Origin: an uncultured Clostridium sp. | GTDB taxonomy: Bacteria; Bacillota; Clostridia; Lachnospirales; Lachnospiraceae | NCBI GenBank assembly: GCA_900551135.1 | Contig: URUX01000062.1 | Coordinates: 1-12,535, forward strand | DNA: 12,535 bases | Reading direction: 5' to 3' | Part shown: in pieces, positions 5,662 to 12,535 of the stretch | Layout: each line of letters starts with the position of its first letter | Numbering within the stretch: position 1 is the first letter of the stretch | Position numbers and translations under genes: made by a program | Notes under the pieces: model-generated | Database searches by the model: none | Told to the model about the DNA's origin: nothing | The model's input: the letters and a program-made list of their open reading frames with translations, nothing else

Positions 5662-6591
5662 CTAGTACGGAATGAGAAACAATGCCAGAATTATCAGCGA
5701 AAGGATTCCGTGAAGAAGTTTCCACAGTACATAATGCCGGATGGACAGTCCGGCATTTTTTTTCGTACCGAGTACGCTTCTGGTTTGAAAAATGCCGGAA
5801 ATTCCTCCAAATGCCGCAGTAGTGACGATCAGCAGAACAGCCGGAATACCGGAGACAGAGCCTGCAATAGCCTGGATTCCTGTTGTGATTTCAATAGTTC
5901 CCAGGATTGCGCCCCGAAGGAATGGGACGTTTAATGGGAGTTTGGCAGTATAAAGAGCAATGATGGAAAAAAGCATAATATAGCCGCCGATTTTTACCAT
6001 GGTTTCTGCGCAGGACAGAAAGGCGCTGTCAAAGGAAAACGCAGAACCGGGCTCAATCTGCCCCATCTCGGGAACGGAGGCTGCCGGTTTTTGGTATATC
6101 TGTTCTGCAAGGAGAGCCATTGGAAAAACAGGCAGATACAGGGCAGCCAGAACCTTCCAGGGAGGAATGGAAGTGGAAAGGCCGGTTACAGAGGCAATCT
6201 GGCTCATTACATACCCCAGAATGAACATAGGACTTGGATGATTGCAGACGGCCAGCAGATACTGGGCTTCTGATTTTGAAATCAGGCCGTTTTCTAAAAA
6301 TTCCCTGCAGGTTTTGGCTCCCATGGGATAACCGCATAAAAGTCCTGAGAGAAATACATAACCACCCTGCCGGGACAGATGGAGTACGTGAGAGAGGACG
6401 GGCTGAAATGGCTTCATTAAAAGCGGTACGGCCCCAAGGCCTACAACGGTCTGTGAGCAGATCATAAAGGGAAGAAGGGCAGGAAGAATCACCATTCCCC
6501 ATAAAACCAGACCGTTTTTTGCGCCGGTAAAGGCCCAGTCCGGTTTTGCAAGGAGAAGAATCAGGAACAGGATGGACAATGATTTTTTCAT
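5662..6591 (-). CDS. ylbJ: Sporulation integral membrane protein YlbJ
   Basis: This polytopic membrane protein of 309 residues belongs to the YlbJ group, related to nucleoside-recognition (Gate) domain proteins. In Bacillus, ylbJ is a mother-cell sporulation gene needed for proper spore formation; its biochemical role is not settled. The signature segments are present: LCGYPMGAK (residues 85-93) and CNHPSPMFILGYV (116-128), with about seven to eight hydrophobic helices including residues 5-15, 28-52, 75-90 and the C-terminal end. I place the start at ATG 6591 (complement), giving MKKSLSIL. An in-frame GTG at 6597 would add two residues, and neither has a good ribosome site (only AGGTG close before the ATG). 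The gene sits next to rsmD-coaD as in Bacillus but faces them. Its 3' end contains the terminator of the opposite operon. Confidence 0.92.
   Translation of the reverse strand: MKKSLSILFLILLLAKPDWAFTGAKNGLVLWGMVILPALLPFMICSQTVVGLGAVPLLMKPFQPVLSHVLHLSRQGGYVFLSGLLCGYPMGAKTCREFLENGLISKSEAQYLLAVCNHPSPMFILGYVMSQIASVTGLSTSIPPWKVLAALYLPVFPMALLAEQIYQKPAASVPEMGQIEPGSAFSFDSAFLSCAETMVKIGGYIMLFSIIALYTAKLPLNVPFLRGAILGTIEITTGIQAIAGSVSGIPAVLLIVTTAAFGGISGIFQTRSVLGTKKNAGLSIRHYVLWKLLHGILSLIILALFLIPY
5733..5764 (+). terminator. Rho-independent terminator of the rsmD-coaD-coiled-coil operon, inside ylbJ coding DNA
   Basis: AATGCCGGA (5733-5741) pairs perfectly with TCCGGCATT (5749-5757) around a seven-base loop, and an unbroken T-run (5756-5763) follows on the plus strand. 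It lies about 80 bp past the coiled-coil gene's stop. On the minus strand the same bases encode ylbJ residues KKNAGLSIRHY near the C-terminus. Confidence 0.88.
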
Positions 6592-6600
6592 AAACACCTG

Positions 6601-6620
6601 AATACAATGGTTTATACACT
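6601..6620 (+). promoter_or_regulatory. Possible sigma-E-like -10 elements for the M23 peptidase gene
   Basis: Two octamers resemble the mother-cell sigma-E -10 (CATACAMT): AATACAAT at 6601-6608 and TATACACT at 6613-6620. Neither has a convincing -35 at the usual distance, so this is a tentative reading suggested by the sporulation neighbour ylbJ. Transcription from either would start before ATG 6645. Confidence 0.25.
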
Positions 6621-6644
6621 TATATGAACGATTGGAGAGTGGAT

Positions 6645-7457
6645 ATGCTGGTTTTCATTCTGCTCATACTGCTGGCTGCGTTTCAGGTTACCCTGTCAGA
6701 TTACCTGGTCAATAATCCAGATTATTACCAGCTGGACAGTTACACCTGGGAGAGCGATGAATTTCGGAACATGGCTTTTGGAGAGCGGCTAATTCAGGAA
6801 ACGCATCTGGAACCGGAGATGATTGCCGCTTATATGGTGGAATACGATTATGATTTGACAAAGTTAAAAGAACTGCATCCGTTCAAAAAATCCATTGCAG
6901 AGCGGAAACCGGCTGCTTTTCAAAAGCTGGTAAACGCGTATGATACCGTATTGTCAGATTTAACCTATTTTCCCATTCCAAAATCCGGGGAACCGTCTGT
7001 ATCCAGCGGTTCAGATATCAGCTATGAAAACGGCTGGATGTCTCCCAGAAATTATGGAGGAGAACGGGGACACGAAGGATGTGACATAATGGGAGAAAAC
7101 CGGCCGTCCGGTTTTTATCCGGTAGTCAGCATGAGCGATGGAGTAGTGGAAAAAACGGGCTGGCTGGAACAGGGGGGATGGCGGATTGGAATCCGGACTC
7201 CCGGAGGGCTCTACGTGTATTATGCCCATCTTTATGAGTATGCAGGAGAGTGGAAAGAAGGAGACACCGTGTCTGCCGGAACTCTGTTGGGTTTTATGGG
7301 GGATACAGGATATTCCAGGATAGAAGGAACTTCCGGCAATTTCCCGGTGCATCTGCACCTGGGGCTGTATTTAAGAACCGATAATCACGAAGAACTGTCT
7401 GTAAATCCCTATTGGATACTCCGGTATCTGGAACAGTACCGCTTAACGTACCGTTAA
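6645..7457 (+). CDS. Membrane-anchored M23 (LytM-type) peptidoglycan endopeptidase
   Basis: This 270-residue protein has an N-terminal hydrophobic anchor (residues 1-16) and no clear signal-peptidase site, so it is probably tethered outside the membrane. A helical region follows (35-110), then an M23/LytM domain (about 128-262). The zinc ligands are present: HEGCD gives His143 and Asp147, and HLHLG gives His238, with His236 and His195 (in YYAHLYEY) as the usual catalytic histidines. An intact active site implies real peptide cross-bridge cleavage, unlike SpoIIQ-type proteins that lack a ligand. ATG 6645 is preferred over ATG 6624 because TGGAGAG sits at 6633-6639 and no ribosome site precedes 6624. 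The earlier start would add seven residues. It diverges from ylbJ, so a sporulation or germination role is possible but unproven. No terminator is evident after it. Confidence 0.9.
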   Translation: MLVFILLILLAAFQVTLSDYLVNNPDYYQLDSYTWESDEFRNMAFGERLIQETHLEPEMIAAYMVEYDYDLTKLKELHPFKKSIAERKPAAFQKLVNAYDTVLSDLTYFPIPKSGEPSVSSGSDISYENGWMSPRNYGGERGHEGCDIMGENRPSGFYPVVSMSDGVVEKTGWLEQGGWRIGIRTPGGLYVYYAHLYEYAGEWKEGDTVSAGTLLGFMGDTGYSRIEGTSGNFPVHLHLGLYLRTDNHEELSVNPYWILRYLEQYRLTYR

Positions 7458-7570
7458 GAAAAACGGATAATGTTTCGGGAAAACTATGCAGATTGCTTCT
7501 ACCATTTTTACATCAGTTATGATAGAATAAGTACCTGTGACAAGCAAACCGAATTTTCAAAAGAGGGAAT

Positions 7571-9019
7571 ATGGAAAAACAAATTCAACTGCCGGAAGAG
7601 TACCTGCAGCATATGAAATCTCTCCTTGGAGAGGAAGAATACGTAAAGTATATTCAAAGCTTTGACAGTAAAAAGTATCAGGGCCTGCGGGCAAATGGCA
7701 TTAAAGTAGAGCCGGACACATTAAAGGGCCTGGTTCCCTGGGAAATGGAAAAGATCCCCTGGATTCCCAACGGATTCTATTATGGAGATGAGGTAAAGCC
7801 GGCCAAGGATCCGTATTATTATGCCGGACTGTACTATCTCCAAGAACCCAGCGCCATGACTCCGGCATCTACGCTTCCCGTTCATCCGGGCGACAGAGTG
7901 CTGGATCTCTGCGCTGCTCCAGGAGGAAAAAGCACCGAATTGGGAGCAAAATTAAAAGGACAGGGGCTTTTGATTTCCAATGATATCAGCAATTCCAGAG
8001 CCAAGGCATTATTAAAAAATCTGGAACTTGCCGGAATCACCAATTTCTGCGTGACCAGTGAAACGCCTGAAAAGCTATCCCGGTGTTTTCCGGAATTTTT
8101 TGATAAAATCCTGGTAGATGCGCCCTGCTCCGGCGAGGGAATGTTCCGTAAAGAGCGGAACATGGTAAAGGACTGGATGGAGCGCGGTCCCAGCCATTAT
8201 GCGAAAATCCAGAAGGAGATTATGTCAGAAGCTGTAAAAATGCTAAAGCCGGGAGGATATTTGATGTATTCGACCTGTACTTTTTCCATGGATGAGGATG
8301 AAGGAACCGTTCGCTATATTTTAGAGAAGTTTCCGGATATGGGGCTGTTGTCCCTTCCAAAATTTGAAGGAGCCAGCGGAGGTATCGGACTTTCCGGATG
8401 TCTGCGTCTGTTCCCCCACAAGCTAAAGGGAGAGGGACATTTTATTGCGCTGATGTATAAAGAAAAGCCCATGCCAAGGACAGGCCTGTTAGAAGAGTAT
8501 TATGCATGCAGGAAAAAACGGGACAAACAGCCGGAGGCAGAACAGGAAGTCAGTCTGGCGGCAGCAGAAAAGAAGTTCCCGGCAGTCATTGAGTTTTTAA
8601 GCCACTGTGTTCCGGCGGAAGATGAGAAGGGAGAACCAGTCTGGAAACCGGAACGTATTTTAGAAAAAAATAACCTGGTTTACTATCTTCCGGACGGTTT
8701 TTTAAAGGATACCAGCCTTCGGTTTTTAAGAACCGGACTTCTCCTTGGAGAGATGAAAAAAGATCGTTTTGAGCCTTCCCAGGCCTTTGCCATGGCATTA
8801 AAATGGGGACAGTATGACAATGAAATATCCTTTTCCAGAGAAGATGACAGAGTAATCCGTTATTTAAAAGGAGAAACGATTTCCTTAAGCCAGCAGGAAA
8901 GCAGCCAGCTGTCTTCCGGCTGGTGTCTGGTATGCGTCGATCAGTTCCCATTAGGATGGGCAAAGCTGGCAGGCCAGAGCCTGAAAAACAAATATTATGC
9001 CGGATGGCGGTGGATGTAA
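7571..9019 (+). CDS. RsmF/YebU-type rRNA cytosine-C5 methyltransferase (NOL1/NOP2/Sun family)
   Basis: This 482-residue SAM-dependent RNA m5C methyltransferase probably modifies 16S rRNA, though the exact cytosine cannot be read from sequence. An N-terminal region (1-95) leads into the Rossmann domain: LDLCAAPGGKSTEL at 111-124 binds SAM, DAPCSGEGMFRK (183-194) carries Cys186, and YSTCTF (233-238) carries Cys236, the two conserved cysteines of this family. The C-terminal part (about 305-482), with KNNLVYYLPDG and a final LPLGWAKLAGQSLKNKYYAGWRW stretch shortened here to its end GWRW, fits the RsmF-type RNA-binding extension. The ribosome site AGAGGG (7562-7567) is rather close to ATG 7571. 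A loose promoter (TTGCTT 7493, TATGAT 7518) may lie upstream. The stop overlaps the next ATG by one base (TAATG). Confidence 0.9.
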   Translation: MEKQIQLPEEYLQHMKSLLGEEEYVKYIQSFDSKKYQGLRANGIKVEPDTLKGLVPWEMEKIPWIPNGFYYGDEVKPAKDPYYYAGLYYLQEPSAMTPASTLPVHPGDRVLDLCAAPGGKSTELGAKLKGQGLLISNDISNSRAKALLKNLELAGITNFCVTSETPEKLSRCFPEFFDKILVDAPCSGEGMFRKERNMVKDWMERGPSHYAKIQKEIMSEAVKMLKPGGYLMYSTCTFSMDEDEGTVRYILEKFPDMGLLSLPKFEGASGGIGLSGCLRLFPHKLKGEGHFIALMYKEKPMPRTGLLEEYYACRKKRDKQPEAEQEVSLAAAEKKFPAVIEFLSHCVPAEDEKGEPVWKPERILEKNNLVYYLPDGFLKDTSLRFLRTGLLLGEMKKDRFEPSQAFAMALKWGQYDNEISFSREDDRVIRYLKGETISLSQQESSQLSSGWCLVCVDQFPLGWAKLAGQSLKNKYYAGWRWM

Positions 9020-9771
9020 TGGGAAAAGAAGAAAAAGCCCGGATGCGGCTGGATAAATTTTTGGGAGAAATGGGAAAAGGAACCCGGAGCCAGATAAAAG
9101 AAATGGCAAGAAGGGGACGGATTTCGGTAAACGGGGAGACAGAGAAAAAACCAGAACGGAAAATTAATCCAACGGAAGATGAAATTTTACTGGACGGCAG
9201 TCCTGTGGCTTACAAAGCGTTTGAGTATTATATGTTAAATAAGCCTCAGGGAGTGGTTTCTGCAACGGAGGATAACCGCTATGATACAGTAACTGATTTA
9301 ATTGATACGGCAGTTCGGAGGGATCTGTTTCCGGTAGGGCGGCTGGACATTGATACAGAGGGATTACTTCTGATTACCAATGACGGAGAACTGGCTCACA
9401 GGCTTCTGTCACCCAGACACCATGTGGATAAGGTCTATTACGCTCATATCACCGGCAGTCTTCCGGAAGATGCAAAGATGAGATTTTTAAACGGGATAAC
9501 CTTAGAGGACGGAACGATTTGTATGCCGGCAAAACTGGATGTCCTGGACGAGCCTTTGGAGGACGGAAAAAAGGCGGTGACTCTTACCATTCAGGAGGGC
9601 AAATTTCATCAGGTAAAGAGAATGTTTGAAGCCGCAGGCTGCCAGGTGGTGTATCTGAAACGGTTATCCATGGGGCCGCTGACTCTGGACGAAAGTCTGA
9701 TGCCTGGAGAATACCGGCCTCTTACAGAAAAGGAAGAGGAATTACTTAAAAAACAGGGGAGATTGGATTGA
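9019..9771 (+). CDS. RsuA/RluB/E/F-family pseudouridine synthase
   Basis: This 250-residue enzyme isomerises a uridine in ribosomal RNA to pseudouridine. Which rRNA site it uses (RsuA 16S or RluB-like 23S) cannot be decided from the sequence alone. An S4 RNA-binding domain spans about residues 8-60 (MRLDKFLGEMG onward, with VNG). The catalytic domain follows, with MLNKPQGVVSA (72-82) and the active-site motif GRLDIDTEGLLLITNDG, where Asp110 of GRLD is the nucleophile. The later HQVKRMFEAAG segment is also typical. Reading is open upstream within the methyltransferase gene, but ATG 9019, in a TAATG overlap with GGTGG at 9009-9013, gives the usual N-terminus and length. It follows another rRNA-modifying gene directly, which suggests a ribosome-maturation unit. 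Confidence 0.93.
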   Translation: MGKEEKARMRLDKFLGEMGKGTRSQIKEMARRGRISVNGETEKKPERKINPTEDEILLDGSPVAYKAFEYYMLNKPQGVVSATEDNRYDTVTDLIDTAVRRDLFPVGRLDIDTEGLLLITNDGELAHRLLSPRHHVDKVYYAHITGSLPEDAKMRFLNGITLEDGTICMPAKLDVLDEPLEDGKKAVTLTIQEGKFHQVKRMFEAAGCQVVYLKRLSMGPLTLDESLMPGEYRPLTEKEEELLKKQGRLD

Positions 9772-10412
9772 AACAGATTAAAGCTGTAATTTTTGATTTA
9801 GATGGCACATTAGTGGATTCTATGTGGATGTGGGGCGCCATCGACGTGGAATACTTGGGAAAATTCGGGCTTACATGTCCCCCTGATCTCCAGAAGGCGA
9901 TTGAGGGAATGAGTTTTTCCGAGACGGCCGCCTATTTTAAAAAGCGGTTTGCCCTGGAGGCTTCCCTGGAAGAAATCAAGGCAGACTGGATCTCCATGTC
10001 CATTGAAAAATACAGAAGCCAGGTGCCTCCAAAGCCGGGAACAGAGGCGTTTTTGTCCTGGGCAGCAAAACAAAACATAAAAATGGCCGTCTGCACCAGC
10101 AATGGCCGTGAAATGGTGGACGCTGTGTTAAGCTCTCTGAATCTGGCCCGCTATTTTGACTGCATTATCACCGGCTGCGAGGTGGCGGCAGGCAAACCGT
10201 CCCCCGATATCTACCTGGAGGCGGCGCGGCGTATGAAGGTCTCTCCTGAAGAGTGCGCCGTGTTCGAGGACGTGCCGGCTGGAATCCTGGCTGGAAAGAG
10301 AGCCGGAATGGAGGTATTTGCCGTGGAGGATGAATATTCCCTTGGAATGGAAGAGAAAAAGAGAGCGCTCTCTGACTTCTATATCCGCGATTACAGAGAG
10401 CTGACGCCGTAA
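9768..10412 (+). CDS. HAD-superfamily phosphatase (beta-phosphoglucomutase-like subfamily)
   Basis: This 214-residue soluble hydrolase probably removes phosphate from a small phosphorylated metabolite; the substrate cannot be predicted. All four HAD motifs are visible: DLDGTLVDS with Asp10 and Asp12 (motif I), CTSNG with Ser111 (motif II), GKPSPDIY with Lys143 (motif III), and FEDVPAGILAGKRAG with Glu167-Asp168 (motif IV). A helical cap occupies about residues 18-85. The start is a TTG at 9768 overlapping the previous stop (TTGA). AGGGGAG at 9755-9761 lies six bases upstream, and the frame opens directly into the family N-terminus, so the rare start is credible. The second half has a higher GC content than the genes before it. 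A 35-bp gap separates it from ygiQ. Confidence 0.92.
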   Translation: MKQIKAVIFDLDGTLVDSMWMWGAIDVEYLGKFGLTCPPDLQKAIEGMSFSETAAYFKKRFALEASLEEIKADWISMSIEKYRSQVPPKPGTEAFLSWAAKQNIKMAVCTSNGREMVDAVLSSLNLARYFDCIITGCEVAAGKPSPDIYLEAARRMKVSPEECAVFEDVPAGILAGKRAGMEVFAVEDEYSLGMEEKKRALSDFYIRDYRELTP

Positions 10413-10447
10413 ATTCCAAAGAGTGTGAGGAGGAGTACAAAGGATTT

Positions 10448-12325
10448 ATGATACATGATTATTTACCAATCTGCAGAGAGGATATGGAAAAAAGAGGATG
10501 GGATCAATGCGACTTCGTCTATGTGACAGGCGATGCCTATGTGGACCACCCCTCCTTCGGCCATGCCATTATCAGCCGTGTGCTGGAATCTCACGGCTAC
10601 CGGGTGGGAATCATCCCGCAGCCGGACTGGAAAAATCCGGAGAGCATCCAGATTTTGGGAGAGCCCAGGCTTGCCTTTCTCATCTCAGCCGGAAACATGG
10701 ATTCCATGGTCAACCACTACTCTGTCTCTAAAAAGCGCAGAGCGAAGGATTCCTACACCCCGGGCGGGGAAATGGGAAAACGGCCGGACTACGCTACCGT
10801 TGTCTACGGCAATCTCATCCGCTCGGTCTACAAAAAAACGCCTATTGTCATTGGCGGCATTGAAGCCAGTCTTCGAAGGCTGGCCCACTACGATTACTGG
10901 TCCGGCAGACTCAAGCGGTCGATTCTCCTGGATTCCCAGGCCGATCTGATCTCCTACGGAATGGGAGAGCGATCCATCGTGGAGATTGCAGACGCCTTAA
11001 ACAGCGGCATTGACGTGAAGGATATCACCTTTATCGACGGCACAGTTTACAAGGCGGAGAATCTGGATTCCGTCTACGACGAACTGCGCCTGCCCTCTTA
11101 CCAGAGCATGAAAGAGGATAAAAGGGAGTATGCCAAGAGCTTTTACACCCAGTACTGCAATACGGATCCCTTTGTGGGAAAGCGTCTGGTGGAGCCTTAC
11201 AAGGACAATCTGTTCGTGATCCAGAATCCTGCCTCCAAGCCCCTGACCCAGGAAGAGATGGACGACGTGTACGCCCTGCCCTATATGCGCAGCTACCATC
11301 CGTCCTATGAGGCGGCAGGCGGAGTTCCCGCTATTTCAGAGGTGAAATTCAGCCTGATCAGCAACCGTGGCTGCTTCGGAGGCTGCAATTTCTGCGCCCT
11401 TACCTTCCACCAGGGCAGAATCGTTCAGACCAGAAGCCACGATTCCATCGTGGACGAGGCGAAGCTTCTCACGGAGGAACCGGATTTTAAGGGATACATC
11501 CACGACGTCGGAGGCCCTACGGCCAATTTCCGCTTCCCGGCCTGTGAAAAGCAGATGACAGCCGGCGTATGTCCGGAGCGGCAGTGCCTTTTTCCAAAGC
11601 CGTGCCGGAATCTGAGGGCTGACCACAAGGATTATATTGCCCTTCTTCGGAGGCTGCGCGATATCCCCAAGGTGAAAAAGGTGTTCATCCGATCCGGCAT
11701 CCGTTTCGACTATCTGCTGGCGGACCCAAGCCGGGAATTTTTAAAGGAGCTGTGCCAGTACCATGTCAGCGGCCAGTTAAAGGTGGCACCGGAGCACGTG
11801 GCGGACAAGGTGCTAAGCCGCATGGGCAAGCCGCAGAATAAGGTGTACCGACAGTTTGTCAAAGAATATAAGGATATGAACGCACAGCTTGGCATGAAGC
11901 AGTATCTCGTCCCGTATCTGATGTCCTCCCATCCGGGCTCCGGCCTGCCCGAGGCCATCGAACTGGCCGAGTACTTGCGGGACCTGGGATACATGCCGGA
12001 ACAGGTGCAGGATTTCTATCCGACGCCGTCCACCATCTCCACCTGCATGTACTATACCGGATACGATCCGCGCACCATGGAAAAGGTCTACGTCCCCACG
12101 AATCCGCATGAAAAGGCCATGCAGAGAGCACTCATCCAGTACCGCAATCCAAAGAATTACGAACTGGTGGAGGAAGCGCTGAAGAAAGCCGGACGCACCG
12201 ACTTAATCGGATACGACAAAAAATGTCTGATCCGTCCCAGAGAGCTTCATAAAAAAGCCAAAAAAACACAGACAAGGAGTTCGGCACATGAAAGATACCA
12301 GAAAAAGAAAAACAAAAAAAGGTGA
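10448..12325 (+). CDS. YgiQ-family radical SAM protein
   Basis: This 625-residue radical SAM protein is of the YgiQ type. The family is widespread and conserved in length (about 600-700), but its reaction is not established. An N-terminal domain (1-295) includes VTGDAYVDHPSFGHA, VIGGIEASLRR and YWSGRLKRSIL segments typical of YgiQ. The 4Fe-4S site is the CxxxCxxC motif CFGGCNFC, with cysteines 309, 313 and 316. The barrel continues with VGGPTANF, a cysteine-bearing stretch (CEKQ, CPERQC, CRN), FIRSGIRFDYL, VAPEHVADKVL and VQDFYPTPST. The C-terminus is Lys-rich. ATG 10448 has AAAGGA at 10438-10443 and GGAGGAG at 10429-10435. The gene is visibly richer in C-ending codons than rsmD, coaD or ylbJ. 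Its last 38 bases overlap the next gene. Confidence 0.94.
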   Translation: MIHDYLPICREDMEKRGWDQCDFVYVTGDAYVDHPSFGHAIISRVLESHGYRVGIIPQPDWKNPESIQILGEPRLAFLISAGNMDSMVNHYSVSKKRRAKDSYTPGGEMGKRPDYATVVYGNLIRSVYKKTPIVIGGIEASLRRLAHYDYWSGRLKRSILLDSQADLISYGMGERSIVEIADALNSGIDVKDITFIDGTVYKAENLDSVYDELRLPSYQSMKEDKREYAKSFYTQYCNTDPFVGKRLVEPYKDNLFVIQNPASKPLTQEEMDDVYALPYMRSYHPSYEAAGGVPAISEVKFSLISNRGCFGGCNFCALTFHQGRIVQTRSHDSIVDEAKLLTEEPDFKGYIHDVGGPTANFRFPACEKQMTAGVCPERQCLFPKPCRNLRADHKDYIALLRRLRDIPKVKKVFIRSGIRFDYLLADPSREFLKELCQYHVSGQLKVAPEHVADKVLSRMGKPQNKVYRQFVKEYKDMNAQLGMKQYLVPYLMSSHPGSGLPEAIELAEYLRDLGYMPEQVQDFYPTPSTISTCMYYTGYDPRTMEKVYVPTNPHEKAMQRALIQYRNPKNYELVEEALKKAGRTDLIGYDKKCLIRPRELHKKAKKTQTRSSAHERYQKKKNKKR

Positions 12326-12535
12326 TTTCGGTTATTTTAACAGCGAAAAAAAACGAAGACTCCTGATCACCGCAGGATTATTTTCGCTTCCACTGCTCAT
12401 TTTCTTTGTGGCGTGGGCCGTCAACGGAACAAGAATGACAGTCTGGACGGTTCTGACCGTAGTAGGCTGTCTGCCAGGCTGTAAATCCATGGTAAGCCTG
12501 ATCATGATCCTGTTACGTCATCCTATGGATGAAAA
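12288..12535 (+). CDS. Small integral membrane protein of unknown function, 5' part only
   Basis: This open frame is cut by the window end after 82 codons. I do not recognise the family. The N-terminus is very basic (MKDTRKRKTKKG), followed by FGYFNSEKKRR and two hydrophobic segments at about residues 25-45 and 51-76, the second containing CLPGC. The positive N-terminus suggests it faces the cytoplasm. The start is well supported: AAGGAG at 12274-12279 lies eight bases before ATG 12288, and the frame differs from that of ygiQ, whose last 38 bases it overlaps. It is probably translated by coupling to ygiQ. Two A-runs (12314-12320 and 12346-12353) lie in its first 22 codons and could provoke slippage or sequencing error. 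Confidence 0.8.
   Translation, partial: MKDTRKRKTKKGDFGYFNSEKKRRLLITAGLFSLPLLIFFVAWAVNGTRMTVWTVLTVVGCLPGCKSMVSLIMILLRHPMDE

Noticed and set aside
6053..6619. 188-codon minus-strand open frame overlapping ylbJ
   Set aside because: It is a shadow frame of ylbJ: the composition is Ser/Arg/Pro-rich without motifs, while the ylbJ frame carries clear family signatures.
7442..7458. Perfect hairpin CTTAACG-TAC-CGTTAAG over the stop codon of the M23 gene
   Set aside because: The stem is AT-rich with a three-base loop and is followed by A residues, not a T-run, on the plus strand, so it is not a credible terminator. It may be a chance palindrome.
7493..7528. Promoter for the rRNA methyltransferase gene (TTGCTT, TATGAT, TAGAAT)
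   Set aside because: The best pair is 19 bp apart and the alternative -10 has no matching -35, so it was mentioned but not annotated.
8923..9018. N-terminal extension of the pseudouridine synthase inside the methyltransferase gene
   Set aside because: The extra residues do not resemble the S4 domain family, and the TAATG junction gives a normal N-terminus.
10997..12131. Several minus-strand open frames of 90-100 codons within ygiQ
   Set aside because: They arise from the GC-rich coding strand of a well-conserved gene and show no recognisable domain or ribosome site.
1..12535. CRISPR array, insertion sequence, tRNA, riboswitch or defence system
   Set aside because: No direct-repeat arrays, transposase motifs, inverted-repeat ends, cloverleaf sequences or long structured leaders were seen. 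All gene-free gaps are under 300 bp and are accounted for by promoters, operators and terminators.

Overview
The window looks like chromosomal DNA from a spore-forming, low-to-mid GC Firmicute, most likely a clostridial Lachnospiraceae-type bacterium. The evidence is the strong AGGAGG-type ribosome binding sites, a small acid-soluble spore protein, a YlbJ sporulation membrane protein, and a gene order (rsmD, coaD, one extra gene, ylbJ) that echoes the ylbH-ylbI-ylbJ order of Bacillus. No mobile elements, rRNA, tRNA or CRISPR arrays are visible, and most of the window is core genome.

Layout. Positions 1-893 hold the 3' part of a glycogen/isoamylase-type debranching enzyme (GlgX family), closed by a rho-independent terminator at 921-954. 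Two mirror-image BlaI/MecI-type operators (1030-1081) precede a two-gene regulatory operon: a BlaI-family repressor (1129-1503) and a BlaR1/MecR1-like M56 membrane metalloprotease (1505-3280). The protease's outer domain does not look like a penicillin-binding domain. A probable terminator follows at 3312-3345. A monocistronic SASP gene (3530-3742) ends at a very strong terminator (3784-3825).

A promoter at 3896-3924 then drives rsmD-coaD-coiled-coil gene (3952-5654). The terminator for this operon lies inside the 3' coding end of the convergent ylbJ gene (5662-6591, minus strand). An M23 endopeptidase gene (6645-7457) diverges from ylbJ across about 50 bp.

Positions 7571-12535 form a tight run on the plus strand: an RsmF-type rRNA m5C methyltransferase, an RsuA-family pseudouridine synthase, a HAD phosphatase that starts with TTG, a YgiQ-family radical SAM protein, and the 5' end of an unrecognised small membrane protein whose start lies inside ygiQ. 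Most joints in this run are overlaps or very short gaps, which suggests translational coupling.

Three themes stand out: RNA modification (rsmD, rsmF-like, rsuA-like), sporulation and envelope (SASP, YlbJ, M23 peptidase), and an envelope-signal switch (BlaI/BlaR-like). The most notable item is the BlaI/BlaR-like pair with its unrecognised sensor domain and no obvious resistance gene beside it. I found no complete, clearly new multi-gene system such as a defence island.
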